Shown: positions 1 through 12,180 of the stretch, piece after piece
How the letters are laid out: the number at the start of each line of letters is the position of its first letter
How positions within the stretch are numbered: position 1 is the first letter of the stretch
Source: Viscum album
Lineage: Eukaryota > Streptophyta > Magnoliopsida > Santalales > Viscaceae
Reading direction: 5' to 3'
DNA: 64,000 nucleotides
Assembly (NCBI GenBank): GCA_963277665.1
Contig: OY728147.1
Span: 1,263,183,424 to 1,263,247,423, forward strand
The notes under the pieces: generated by a model
The model's database searches: none
What the model saw: the letters and a program-made list of their open reading frames with translations, nothing else
Told to the model about the DNA's origin: nothing
Made by a program: the position numbers and the translations under genes

Positions 1-1000
1 TTTGATTTTTAATATTATAGTTGATAATATTTTTCCATTGGGTGATGCACATGTTGTGTGTTATTGTTTATTATTACCTTGTTTTAGGATTTTATTTCAT
101 CATTACTTTGTTGATATAAGGGTAAGAAGAATTTTCACCTGCATCATTATAGGCTCATATAATTCACATGTCATACATATTACCCATCCATATAGGTGCA
201 TTTCACTACTTTTCATTGCAACATATGTCTATGATTGATGAGTGAGGTTGTGATAGTTACCTTATTCTTGCATTACACTTGGATATGACTGAATGATTTC
301 ATGTCTTAATTAATGAGGGTTATGGGCTCTAATGGGTTGGGAGGAGTAATTTATCGAGTCAAGCCAGTATGCTATGAATAAATGGGTGTCGTTTCTGGTG
401 ATAGGTGTATGGTAACTGATTCATTGGAAATTAGTATCAATTATGAAATAAATAATTACATATAAAATGAAATGGTTACATATCCTTATCCCAGCTTTTC
501 ATGTGTATTAAAGGTAAAGAAGTTAACATGGAAATTAAATAAAAAATGAAATGAAACTTATACTTAATCAATTAACCATACCTGATCATCTGTCAGGGTA
601 GTTTCAGTAGTATTATTTGGGTAGTGAGTTTTCATGTGTTCATCTTCTCCTAGTGATGCTATCTTTCATCTTAATCTTGTTCTGAGGTGTCTTTCTGCCA
701 TTAGTAGACCATGAACACTATGAAGTCCTTGTACTGTACTCTAGGAGGGAAGAAATGACCATGATCTAGACATGATGGGCCCTAATATTTAAGTCTTACC
801 TCAAAGAGTCCCACAAAAGGCACCACCTTCGGTACCTGATTTAAGAACTGATTCCCATGTTGGGGATAATTTCCTATATCTGATGTAGTACATGCATGGG
901 GATCCATGATTTTTATCATTGATGGCCTATCTGACTAATGAGTTACAAGAGTAGAATCCTTCTACTTTCTCATGGGATGGCGGTCCATAAGCTACTATGT
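1..1000. other. AT-rich DNA, no recognisable gene
   Basis: I see no gene here. The one open frame at the left edge (2-238) reads as low-complexity, hydrophobic translation of AT-rich DNA and matches nothing I know. The stretch precedes the gag remnant of the decayed chromovirus, so it may be that element's leader or 5' LTR. I could not find a terminal TG, a PBS or a second LTR copy to confirm this. Confidence 0.4.
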
Positions 1001-1079
1001 CTTGTCTAGAGGCCATCCTATCTATCTTTTAGCATCCAGAAATTCCTCTAGAGTGTAGAGTCAAGCTTTCAACATACAT

Positions 1080-1700
1080 GCTTCTGGATTTTTCCAAGCA
1101 TTGGTTGGATGTGGTTACCTAGGGTGACCACCGTCAAGGCATGATATAGGATGAATTCAAGATTGTATTCTATAATCAGTTATTTCCTCAAACACTAAGA
1201 GCTAATAGAGCTAGAGATTTCATGAATCTTGAGTTAGGTTCTATGTATGTTATGTAGTATTCATCATGTTTCACAGAGTTCCATAACTTCACGCCACTTC
1301 TAGAAGATAATGATATTTCACTTTCTAGATGTTTTGAGAATTTTCTATAGTATTCCTTCCATATTCATGGCAATGTCTTTCACATACCTAGTTTTTCTAA
1401 GATAGTCAATACATCTCTTACCATTGAGAGAAACCTAAGGGATGAAAATAGTACATTGTTTAAAGGATCTGTTCCACAATATGCCTGTAGTTCTTCCAGT
1501 GGAAGGAAACTTTATCTCGATGTTTCGCATCAGGGTTGTGAAAACTAGAGTACCAATTTTGATAGCACTATTAGTGTGGATGATATGGTAATTGGAAGCC
1601 TTAGTGTGATAGAGACCCACTGGAGGGCCTGGCTTTCGGCCATGTGGGGCATGTTTAGTGTTTCTTCCAGACCATTCCACCAACTTCATGTCGAAAAGGA
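1080..1700 (+). pseudogene. gag capsid remnant (Retrotrans_gag type)
   Basis: Around 1,160-1,330 the translation gives an F-x-x-x-F-Y-N-Q-L-F-P-Q-T-L-R segment, then RARDFMNLELGSM, then a FTEFHNFTP-like segment. This is the conserved core of plant Ty3/gypsy gag (FxxxYFPxxLRxxKxxEFxxLxQGxMxVxxYxxxFxxLxRF). The frame is interrupted by stops, for example where the core Y/E residues should be. A CCHC knuckle should follow at about 1,750-1,960 but I could not read one convincingly. It is non-functional. Confidence 0.65.
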
Positions 1701-1959
1701 TATCTACCATCAATATCTAAAGGGGAGATTTATTTTATGGCACATCAGGTAGGGAGTTGGAAATGCACCAATAGGTCTGGCGAGGGGGGAGGTTGTGGCT
1801 GTGGTAGCCAAAACCTAGATCACAAGAAGTGAAAACAGAGTAGTTTCTATCATGGTAGTCCATCTGTAGCATAGGCCCATGGATCATGTCAGTTAGATGC
1901 ACTACAACTGATTCCTAAGGATCAGGTTGCATGACCATCTATAGTATGTGATACTATTC

Positions 1960-2260
1960 TAGTAGCATTTACTTTTGTATGTTCCTTTTTTATACATGGT
2001 CTTCGAACTCTATAATATCTATATCCATTATGGAATGTCTCGGGCTATATATACAATATCACTGTGGTATAACAACCCTACATATGTCGTTAGGGGTATG
2101 AATAGAGGGAATATGCTATTTTAGGGAATTTTCGCTTGGGGTAGGTAGTTACCATTTCTTATGGATGCTCTTTTTTCTAAAGATGATGGGCATTGATGTC
2201 ATTATTAGAATGGACTGGTTAGTTCACAATCATTCTTTTGTAGACTAATATTTCCACATA
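1960..2260 (+). pseudogene. aspartic protease / PR-RT linker remnant
   Basis: The anchor is MGIDVIIRMDWLVHNHSFVD at about 2,188-2,247. It matches the conserved end of the Ty3/gypsy protease region (FDVILGMDWL...H...IDC). The catalytic D-T/S-G triad is not recognisable upstream, so most of the protease has decayed. Order and spacing before the RT remnant fit a single polyprotein. Confidence 0.5.
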
Positions 2261-2399
2261 GTATCTTTTACCACAGTAGAGGGTAGTATTTTCCAACATA
2301 AGAGTGAGTGAGATATCCAGGCTAGTAGGGCTAGACCAAAGCATCTTGTGCTAGTTGAAGTGACTTCCAAGATTACAAATCTCTTTATGTAGGACCATG

Positions 2400-3100
2400 T
2401 TTTATGAAAAACTGATTTCCCTCTAGTAGTGGATCTTTTTAGGTATGTCTTTCCTGATAATATTTCAAGATTACCTCATGAGAGAGAGGAAGATTTTACA
2501 ATCGAGCTTGTTCGATGAGAGGCTTTAGTGTCTATTCCTCTGTATAGGATGGTGCCCACAAAGCATCATTAGATCAAGAAGAAGTTAATGGATTTAGAGG
2601 CCAATGGAATTGTATGTCCTAATAAATCTTCTTGGGGTGCATGAGTGATTTTTTTAGAATAAGTTGGATGAAACCTTAAGTATGTGTGTGGATTATAGAA
2701 GTTTGAACTAGATTACAATCCAAAACTAATATCCACTTCCTCAGATAGATGACCTCTTTCATCAGCTCATAGGAGCAAAGTATTCTAAATGATCGAACTA
2801 AGATCATGTTATCATTAGGTGTTAGTCAAACCATTATACATACTTCATACAACTTTGTGTAGTAGGTATGGTTTGTATAAGTACCTTGTTATGCCATTCG
2901 GTCTTAAAATGCACATGGCATTTTCATTGATTTGATGAATATGGGTTTCCACCCCTATTTAGATTATTTTGTCATGGTCTTTGTGGATGATATATTATTT
3001 TATTATCACACTCATAGCGACCATTCCAAACATCTCGAGATCATTTTGAGTAAAATAAGAGAGAATTAGATTTATCCTAATATTTCTAGGTGCCAATTAT
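2400..3100 (+). pseudogene. reverse transcriptase remnant
   Basis: Readable pieces in order are: VFPDNISRLPHERE and FTIELVR (2,450-2,515), SIPLYRMVPTK (about 2,530-2,565), a KKLMDLEANGIV...SSWGA segment (2,580-2,645), a CVDYRSLN-like segment (about 2,680-2,715), and PLPQIDDLFHQL (about 2,735-2,770). The YxDD box survives as FVDDI near 2,980-2,995. Stops and small shifts occur between pieces. The block order is exactly that of Ty3/gypsy RT. Confidence 0.8.
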
Positions 3101-3399
3101 AGATTTACAATGCTCACTTCTAAGTTCATATTATCTAAGAATCAGAACTATCTTTTGACTTGGAAAATGTTAGTGCTATAGTTTCCCATGAGATTCCCAA
3201 GAACATGTTTTTCATATGGAGTGTCTTATGGTTGGATGGATATTACATGAATTTCGTACAAGAATATTCTCATCAAGCTTCACCTCATACTAGTCCTACA
3301 AAGATGGGTTTAATGTTCTTATGGTCATAAGAATGTGAGAAAGCCTTTAAGAGCTGAATGGGGGACTTGTATCAGAACCTCTTCTAACTCTTCCAGAGA

Positions 3400-3800
3400 A
3401 AGGTATATGTTATACCATTTTCTATGATGCATCAGGCATCCGCCTATCAGTTTTGTTAATGGAGGAAGATAGATTCATTGCATATATGTCATGATAATTG
3501 ATAACTCATGAGAAAAACTACTTTACGCATGAACTTGAGTTAGCGTCAATTGTCTATGCATTATGTAGCTGGACAAATTACCTAATGGGTGAGTTCTTTT
3601 TGATGTACAAAGATTACAAGATCCTAAAATATATCTTTTCACAATTTGACATGAAATTTAGACAGTGGAGATAAATCAAATATCAACAATCCTTTGATTT
3701 GGAGCTTGCTAATATGTCTGGGAAGGGTAATGTAGTTTTATATGTGTTGAGTTGGAAAAACCATGCACATGTCGTATGGGATTCCAACGATGAATGGAAT
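3400..3800 (+). pseudogene. RNase H remnant
   Basis: A segment equivalent to the plant Ty3/gypsy RNase H run (gLGAVLMQ...RVIAYASRQL...HEKNYPTHDLELAAVVFAL) reads near 3,440-3,570. The piece around 3,500-3,545 (L-x-x-H-E-K-N-Y-F-T-H-E-L-E-L-A) is the clearest. The connection domain (FDMKFRQW near 3,640-3,670) follows. Nonsense codons break it. Confidence 0.7.
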
Positions 3801-3999
3801 TTAGTGGCCCTATCTTCTAGTATTCATTTGTATTTTCCTGATAGTCACATGTAGTCTAACCTCTCATCATTGAAATTTACCTCTTCCCTCCTTGAGATGG
3901 ATATGAGTAGATAGTTATTAAATCCTGATGTTTTTGTTCTCTGTGAGAGTATATATATAGATTACATGCCCCTAAATTGGTCTGTAGAAAGAGACAACA

Positions 4000-4900
4000 T
4001 TCTGCATCTACATGGACTTATCTTTGTTACTACAGATATGAGAGAGGAGTTGATGAAAGATACCTAAATTTATCAGTGGTTTGTTCATTAAGGAATCTCA
4101 AAGATGTATCGAGATATGCGATGCCAGAATGGGTGTCCTGGGATGAAACATCATATAACAGGCTTTATCACTAGGTGTTCCACCTATCATCAGGTGAAGG
4201 CAGAGCACCAGAGATCTACAAGATTGTTACAACCTCTTCTAGTTCTTGTATTGAAATGGGAAGATGTTCTATGGATTTCATTGTTAGCCTACTTAGGTAA
4301 ATGAGGGGTATCGATGCTATATGGGTAGTCATTGAATGATTAATGAAATCATCCCACTTACTTCCCTTATGGGAGAATTTCTTAGTTGATTAGTTTGAAA
4401 AATAATATATCCTCAAGATCATACAACTACACGAGGTCCCTCATACTATCATTTAAGATGGGGATCCTCATTTCACTTCACGGTTCTGGCCGGGTTTGTA
4501 AAACGATTTGGGAAGTGAGGTTCATTTAAGGACAATGTTTTGACCATTAGATCGATGGACAATCAGAACAGACCACAAAAGTTCTAGAGGATATGATCCA
4601 AGAATGTGTCCTTGATTTCATTGGTTCTTGGGAGAATCATATCCCTCTCATCAAGTTTTCATATGAAAATAGATTTCAAGAAAAAAATTACATGGATCTA
4701 TTTGGGGAATTATATGGTTGGACATTCTATTCACCCATATGATGGCTAGAGGCATGTGGGACAACCCTACATGATCCCTGTCTCATTCAGGTGACTTTAG
4801 AGCAGGTTTAGATTGCCAAAAATCATATGACAACTGCTCCGTCTAGACAAAAGTTCTAAGCAGATCACTATAGATTACCACTTGAATTAAAGTTCAAGGA
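4000..4900 (+). pseudogene. integrase remnant
   Basis: Two short open frames (3,977-4,174 and 4,104-4,304) are pieces of the integrase N-terminal zinc region and the start of its core. The second reads RDMRCQNGCPGMK, then FITRCSTYHQVKAEHQR, then LLQPL...KWEDV. This matches the zinc-binding segment of plant Ty3/gypsy integrase (WPGMK...V..C..CQ.VKAEHQ.P.GLLQPL.IP.WKWE). The DDE core is decayed but its order is visible to about 4,900, including the HFTSRFW-like segment near 4,475-4,495. Confidence 0.75.
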
Positions 4901-4999
4901 CTATTTTTTTCTTCAGGTATCAGCCAGGTTTGGGAATAAATAGTTCTGAATGTAGCGAAATCTATCACCTTGTTTTTTAGGGACTTTTGAAATTCTACA

Positions 5000-5350
5000 G
5001 AGTTGGTCTGGTAGCCTATAGGTTGGTTTTACCTCAAAGGTACCATGCCTTGCATGATGCCTTTCATGTTACATAGCTTCGTCAATAAAATTCTGACCTA
5101 TTTCATACTTTTGATCCTGAGGAAGTTGAGTTAGATGCTGATGCAACCTTTGAGGAGTACCCAGTACACATATTCAACTGGAGAATGAATCAACTCTGAG
5201 GCCAGTCTATCCCTCGGGTATTAGTTTTAGGGTTGTACAACCAGGTACAAGATGATAATTGTGATGGAGAAGCTGACATTTGTGCCCAACATCTCGATTT
5301 GTTCTCAGACAATGTTTCTCCAATTATGGAAGGTGAGCACGAGGACATGT
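5000..5350 (+). pseudogene. integrase C-terminus with chromodomain-like tail
   Basis: After a VFHVSxLR-like stretch (5,060-5,085), the translation gives DPEEVELDADATFEEYPV (5,115-5,165) and then a VLGLYNQVQD...CDGEADICAQHLDLF stretch (5,220-5,300). It matches the chromodomain tail that follows integrase in Tekay/Del chromoviruses (V.WRG...EEATWE.E..M...P.LF). The aromatic cage cannot be judged because of decay. Confidence 0.6.
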
Positions 5351-5364
5351 TCTTTCAGGGGGGG

Positions 5365-7990
5365 ATGATATTTTAAGAAACTATTTCTTCACTCCAGTAT
5401 CCATTCTTTATGTTTCAGTCTAATCATTACTTTGGACCTAATATAGTTACCTAGGGGTTAGAGATGGCATCATGGGTGTCTGAGGCATGTTTCAAGACCA
5501 GAACCCATCTTTTTGGGGGAAATAGGGTTTGTGCATGGTTTAGAGTAAACATTTCAGGAATTACAAGAGTTTTGGGAAATAGTGTGGATTGAGTTTTTTA
5601 GACATGGCCACCTCATAGTGTTGGTGCACAATTGTGGGGCCTAACTATACATGTTCCCCGTCTACCTAAGTAACTCTATTGACAAACTGTGGACAAGCTA
5701 AATTTCTTGGGTAAATTTTCAGTTTTCACTTAATGATATATTAATTGTCCTTCTTCTTCCCAATATAAGATCCAGTAGTACTAATCCCTTTTATTCTCAA
5801 TATAGATCTTTTTGAATGCCAATGTTAAGGATGTAATGATCCCCTTCATCCATAATCTGACTGGGCTTTTGCTCGTCACGTTAGATGCACAACGATAAGT
5901 ACTCGAGTCCACTTATGGCATTTTTATTCTATTTTTATATCTAAGTAGCTATCATGGTCTGATAATTTTTCGTCTTTTAATAGTTCTACTATGATACAAG
6001 CCAAATAAAGGGAAAGTACTTTTGGATAAGGATTGTACAACCCTAAATATGGTGGTTTATAACTTACTCCTAATGTTAAACAATTTGGGAATATATGTGG
6101 GGGCCCACCAATCTCATCGGGTGATGTTTCATAAATTTATATGGCATTATTATACTCATTAGAACCATATTGATATGTTCATTCCAAATATGTGATTAGT
6201 GATTTTCGGTTATACCCAAAAATAATTCCACGCAATGTCCAATGTTACTCTATATATGGGTTTTTATTGTTTTGACACATTTGATCCACCATTCGAATGA
6301 GCCCTCACTTGACATCACAATAGGTAATATTTCTATATTAATTAAAAGGTTTATTATTTTAAATTCATAATTTCATGTAACATGTATGATTTCAACTTGA
6401 CTCGCCTATGGTTTGTGCTTCAATTTGACAATGAAATGTGAAATGTGAATTTTCAAGTATACTAATTATGTGACTCGACACTAAATGTAAATGAATAGTA
6501 GGTTTCATATCCATAGAACCCCTTACCACATTAATGGAATGTAGAAGAATGAACTTTTAATATTTAATATGCTTAAATGTATTAAATTAATGGTTTCATG
6601 CCACATGGCCTTGTCACATTAATGAAAGGCAAGGATTAGACCAAATGACTTGATTGAACAGTTGCATTCTAAATGACCTTATCACACTAATTAAAGGCAT
6701 GTATTAAACCCATTTAATTATTATATGACATCACTGTCAAATAGAAATGGCCTGACATGAGCGTTCCTTAGATTCTGATCGGAGTATACCAAGATCACTT
6801 GGGAAACCCATTTTGATTAAAGGATACGACTCACATAGGTTGAGACCAACCTAGAAACCAATCCTTTTATAATCTTTATATTCTCATTATCATATCATAG
6901 GATCCCTCTAGTAATACTATAGGATTCCTTGGATACACTCCTTGGTTTTAGGATTCCATGGATACAATCCTTGGATCCATCATTGAAAAGTAGGTGCCAT
7001 GGTTAATGCCCATAGGTCCAAGTCATTTCAGAGCCCCTTTTACCATAGAATCACTCAATGGACATGGTATGAATCTCATTAAGGAATTAATTGGACTATG
7101 ATCCTTGTATTACACTCTTACCCCATATCTAAGCTTATATTCAACTAATTTAGTGTCTCTTGAGGCTGATACTGCATTAGTTTCTACCTTGGGAATTCAT
7201 TATTGAATATCAACGTTGGATTCCTTGTAACATATTGGGACCGTTACTATTAATAAAAAGTGACTTATTTATAAATTGGTTATAATAAATTAATGAATTG
7301 GTTATATGTTCAGACACTAGTCGAGGGATGAATTAGGTTTGTGGGTATTTAGTTACATTGTTATACTTTTCTTCGTATATACATGCAGGAACACTATTAT
7401 ATTCCATTACATGGGACAAATGTTATAGACACCATTGGTGGTGGTCCACTAGGATTTATCTCATACCCTATCTAGGGTCCACTTAGTACCTGCATTAGAC
7501 TACATGGTTGTAGGTGTTGACCAAGGGAATCATAAATCATCAAACACTTGATTGCTTTCTATTTAGGATGGAGCCTGATAGTAGATGACTGAGCTAGAGC
7601 TCAACATGGTCGGGATAGTTTTGATTTCCTTTATAATGGTGTAGAAAATATTTTCTCGACTATATTTTAAATATATATATTTTTCATTTATCTAGTCACA
7701 TGACTTATCATCATCATTTTATGTATTGCTGAATTTTTTTTAATTATATAGTTATTATTAACCCTGTTTATATATTCCTATTATCTTATTCTGTGGTTTA
7801 CTAATCTTATTTCCACTATTTAACTCTATTATTTGTATACTATATGATACACTATGGTATTGAGGTCATTGTCTCCCCACATACATAGCCTAGGCCTCCA
7901 CTCTTAGACGGTTTCCTATGGCATCCGAGGGGATGCGCTTGATGTCATGTGGACCATCAGGCTGAGGGAATCTATAATGACACATCCGAG
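5365..7990. other. unassigned AT-rich DNA, possibly an old LTR
   Basis: No gene is visible. The stretch directly follows the G-run after the chromovirus tail, where its 3' LTR should start. Parts near 7,920-8,000 have the composition of a Ty3/gypsy LTR. I found no second copy in the window and no clean terminal TG/CA, so the LTR reading is only a suggestion. Confidence 0.3.
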
Positions 7991-10365
7991 TCCGAGATGT
8001 CTAAGAAATACTATTTTTATGATATATATTTTAATTTCAATGAATTTATTATTGGTGAATTATTACATAATATATACCTTCATTCCCTATACTATGGGTA
8101 AATATGATAACTTCATCTGTGGACATATGGACTACTTCCACCTCAATGTGATGGGATTCAATCAAAAATATCATAGACTGTATTAAGGATGTGTTTAGTA
8201 AAAATATATGATATATATTAACTAATAATTACACTATAATTATAATATATTTATAGACAAACACATATATATTTTATTTATATACATTATTTCAATATTG
8301 AAATAAAAAAGAAACAACGTTCATGAAAACGTAAGACCAACTGTCACTATGAACTATGTATTCTATTTTATATTTCCACATTATATAAATATTATTTACA
8401 GAATATAAATGATAATTAGATCATTTTTTAAATTTTTAAAAGGTTTAAATCCTGATCTATGTATGATTTTCAAGAATAGAAAGTCAAAACATTTAAGAAA
8501 AACAACGCAGATATTAACCTAAACGTAATATTAATGTGGAATTATTTTTCAATGGGAAATATAATATCATAATAAAATAATATATGTTATATGAATATGT
8601 TTTTATGATAAATTAATAATTAAAATATATTTATTATTAAGGTTTTCGAGTGATTAAGAATTGTGTCAAGACAAAAGGTATGAGATTGTTGTCTCACTTT
8701 TATTTTTGTAGGACACGTGCCTTATACACATTTTGTTTATTTTGTGTGGTGTATATACTAACCCTGATTTTATTTTATTAATATTTTGAAGTATTTTTTA
8801 GGGTACATAAATACCCATTTTATTATTCCTCGTTGATGGGGTTTTTGGATTAATAGTTTTCAAATCAGTAAGACAATTTTGTTTCATTTTTCTATCTTTG
8901 AGACAAATTTTATCTTACACACATATGTTATTTTATGCGCCGTATATAATTCCCTTTAAAATGTTTTATCATGAATCTACATCTTTTAGTGATAATTTAT
9001 GATTCATTAAATTTTATTCTCCGTTTTTTAATAATTCTATGTTACATAAATACAATGCATTTTAAAAATGTTCTAAAAGTGTTTTAAATGATATTTTTAT
9101 CATTCTCATGAAAATTGATTTCAAAGATGTTTAAAATGGATTCAAATATTCATTTATATTTTTTACTATTTATTTTCAATGAAAAATGTTTGATAAATGT
9201 TTTATGATTTTAATATTATTTTTCAAATAGGAATGTATATTTCCCCAAGAATTGTTTTGAAATGTCTTCTGAAATTGTTATCTATCAATAATGACACACT
9301 TTTCTATTACTCATTCTATACTATGAATATAATCCATAGATAAAATTAAAAAAAATTAAATGAATTTTTTAGGTTTTTGTGGAATGATTTATATGAATCA
9401 TGTTACTTTTCAATATGATATTCTATGATGAAATATTTATCAATACCTTTTCTTTTTATGATTCCTGACAAGATGAAGGATTTAAAATCATCTGGACCAT
9501 ATATATATATGAGTGTGTGTGTGATTTAATTATGATATGGGTGGGAACTATGTCTACCTCCAATAAATTGGGTAATGTTAGATGTTCTAATACCTAAAAG
9601 GGAATAAAGGAGGTCATCATATTTCCATAACAAGAGAGTAAATTTGAGTTCATCCTTATCTTGTAACAAGTGGGTACATAGGAATTCATCCTAAGAAAAC
9701 AATAAGATTTGATAAGGGATGCCATCCTAATCTCACAACAACAGGGTATGCATGAGGTCATCATAAGACTGAAACATCTGGGAACATGGGAGGTCATCCA
9801 AAGAAATAAGTAGGTACGTGGTTTAATAGTCCAAGACTAAGGTACTATGAATATCATTTTGTGTATCATTTACATTATATATCTTTAGAATATGGGGCGA
9901 AGCAAATTCCTTGTATTATTCTATTTTCATAATTACACGAATCATGTGTCTTTATTATCTTATGATTCTTGTCTTATGATCTTCTATTTTTTGTTCAATG
10001 ACTCAAATATACGATCTTTAATATTAAGTATGTTATCATTGAGTGATATGTTTATGATATCATACCCTTATGTACTGGTTATGATTACATATATCCAATG
10101 TATTCTCTTACCTAGAATATGAGATCATCATTTTTCTTATGTTTATTTACCATAAGATATGAATAATGGTTTTAAGTTTGATATGTTAAAGGGTTCTAGT
10201 TATGATGAAATAGGAGGGAGAAGAAGTACATGTTTTAAAAAACAATTGATTTTATTTCCATGCATCTAAAGTAACTAAACTAATATAGTCTTTGGAATGT
10301 TTATATATCATTACCCAAAAATTAAGTAATTTACATGTATGGAAATAATGGGTCATTATTGTTCA
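7990..10365 (+). repeat. LTR copy A (5', truncated) of the old gag-type element
   Basis: It aligns by eye with 25,117-27,425 over most of its length and, at lower similarity, with the downstream halves of the 33,381 and 14,755 family LTRs. The U3 part with the expected TATA box is missing, and the sequence upstream of about 7,990 is unrelated to copy B. The open frames inside it (7,947-8,186; 9,892-10,122) are not conserved in copy B and are not genes. Confidence 0.55.
9594..9830 (+). repeat. degenerate 35-40 bp tandem repeats inside LTR copy A
   Basis: About five units share a core close to GGGAGGTCATCCTAA (near 9,610, 9,679, 9,718, 9,752 and 9,788), separated by variable A-rich DNA. A similar array sits at the same place in copy B (26,640-26,900), so the array belongs to the LTR. 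In the 33,381 LTR a 22 bp direct repeat occupies a comparable position (36,525 and 36,561). Confidence 0.6.
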
Positions 10366-12180
10366 TATCAAGGAAATGGTTTAGTAAACCTTTTGAAACA
10401 TTGATGAGATAAGTTTATTGAGATCCCTAGGAATATTTCTAAGGATATTTTTAGTGATTTCTCTAATGATATGCTTAATGTGTATTTAATTTAAATGTAT
10501 GTGACATGATTTAGGTATCTTATTTGTAATTGTTCATGATTATTTGGCGTCCTACTATGATAATCATTTCTCACACTATGATTTATATTCCTAGTCAATA
10601 ACATGGAATAGAAGGAACTGAGTTAAAATTAAATGTTTCATATGTGAAAAATATAGGATTTATAAAAATCAATGTGCTTTGAAGAAATACCATAAATAAA
10701 TTCAGGAATGTTGTATGAGTATTGGTTAATCTTCTGAGGATAAAGTGACATAAAATAATATGTGAAAGGTATTGGATGTTCTAATAGTATTGTATAAATT
10801 AATCAAAATAAGAATAATTAAATTGATGTTGGGGAAATATATGACATGGTTCAAATTTAATTTTTTAGGAATGAAAAAGATGTAAAATCCGATGTAATGT
10901 TTTATAAATAAAGTTGTATGATTTATGTATATATGAATTGAATTTAATGATTATTATATTAAAATCATAAAATATATAAGTATTTTTAGTTTAATATTTT
11001 CATTAAGGATTGAAAATGACATGTTGAATGGTGATAAAGACAAAAAAGTTATTTAATGGCAATGATATATTCATGGGAAACATAGTATTATAGGAAATAT
11101 AGCCCATAGTATATTTCTATGGTTAAGATAAAAATGGTTTGAAAATATATCTTACATATGAATAAGTAAATCGGACAGTACTGAATACCTTGGAACTAAT
11201 TAAAGATCTGATGACAATGTGGATTATGCTATCACTTATAATGTTAATGATTTTTTTGGAATAAGTAAAAAATTAAAAAATCATTAGAATAATAAATAAT
11301 GCATGATTTAAATACGATTTTATTTAAATTACCATGTTTCATGAAAATAAATGATATAGGTATTCACATTTTTCGAATGTGACAAACAAAAGATACTTTA
11401 TGATATACTAGGGGATCAAAACTAAGATATTTTTGAGAAATTTAGTGACCTTATTAATAAATCATTGGAATTTAACCTTTCAGAAGGCATAGAAGCTTTA
11501 CCAATTATGGAATGGATTAGGTTAATCTTTATATGAGGTTTTAGAGTTTAATGTATTACCTCTCCATATGAGGATTTTTGCATATTGGATAACTTTTTAT
11601 AACCTTTTTGTTATGATTAATATAGATGTAATGTTCTATAATTCTATTTATGGATATCATGATTCTCTAACACTTCATGAATGAAAAACTCACCTAAATT
11701 TCATTGAAGAAGAGATAAAGATGAAATTGATCAAGGAAAAATAAAGGTTGAGGTTTTTGGAAATCATGTTAGTATATATTATCAATAAAAATATTAATAT
11801 TTAGGAAAAGGGTCTTGAAATAAAATGGATTTATGTTGTCATCATTATTGATGATATAAATGATCTTTTTGAAACCTCTTTATGTTATATATTTCCAATC
11901 ATTAACTTATCCTAACCATCTTCTTTATATCTCTCTATCAGAACATAATAATTCGTATTATTTTATATGTCCAGGTTTTCACTTTCCACCTATGTTCTTC
12001 TATGTGAAAACATAGTTATAAGTTTATTTTGGTAACTATTATGTTTCTAATATTCCTCTTTAAAAGGGGGTTTTAGAATTCATTTTTATGGTGTCAATTT
12101 CTAGGAAATGAACCATGATGTGTTAGACCATTGATAACCCAAATTAATTTTTAGGGAGAAGTTCATTTACTTGGAGGGGG
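10366..12180 (+). pseudogene. internal region with a gag zinc-knuckle remnant
   Basis: Only fragments are readable. Near 10,636-10,700 the translation CFICEKYRIYKNQC is a CCHC knuckle with the His lost, so gag once lay here. The leader before it matches the leader of the - strand gag-only element. The rest (10,740-12,170) is AT-rich with no domain I can name, and I see no RT, RNase H or integrase signature. The region ends with TTGGAGGGGG (12,171-12,180), a good polypurine tract directly abutting the LTR start. Confidence 0.5.
12171..12180 (+). promoter_or_regulatory. polypurine tract of the old gag-type element
   Basis: TTGGAGGGGG lies directly before TGTTGATTATAACAACC, the LTR start. This is the usual arrangement of a plus-strand primer and a 3' LTR. 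Confidence 0.65.

Larger units (their letters stand above)
1080..5350 (+). mobile_element. decayed Tekay/Del-like Ty3/gypsy chromovirus, internal region
   Basis: This is the remains of a complete gag-PR-RT-RH-IN-chromodomain polyprotein in the standard Ty3/gypsy order. It is broken by many stops and frameshifts. Domain remnants can be read in all three + frames: gag near 1,110-1,330, the protease-RT linker near 2,185-2,250, RT at 2,430-3,060, RNase H at 3,420-3,760, integrase at 4,080-4,900 and a chromodomain-like tail at 5,090-5,340. The integrase-then-chromodomain order puts it with the chromoviruses, and the wording of the gag and integrase remnants is closest to Tekay/Del. A G-run at 5,357-5,363 could be the old PPT. 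The LTRs were not identified. Confidence 0.8.

Noticed and set aside
5365..7990. A complete 3' LTR of the chromovirus
   Set aside because: No second copy, PBS or terminal duplication could be found to support it.
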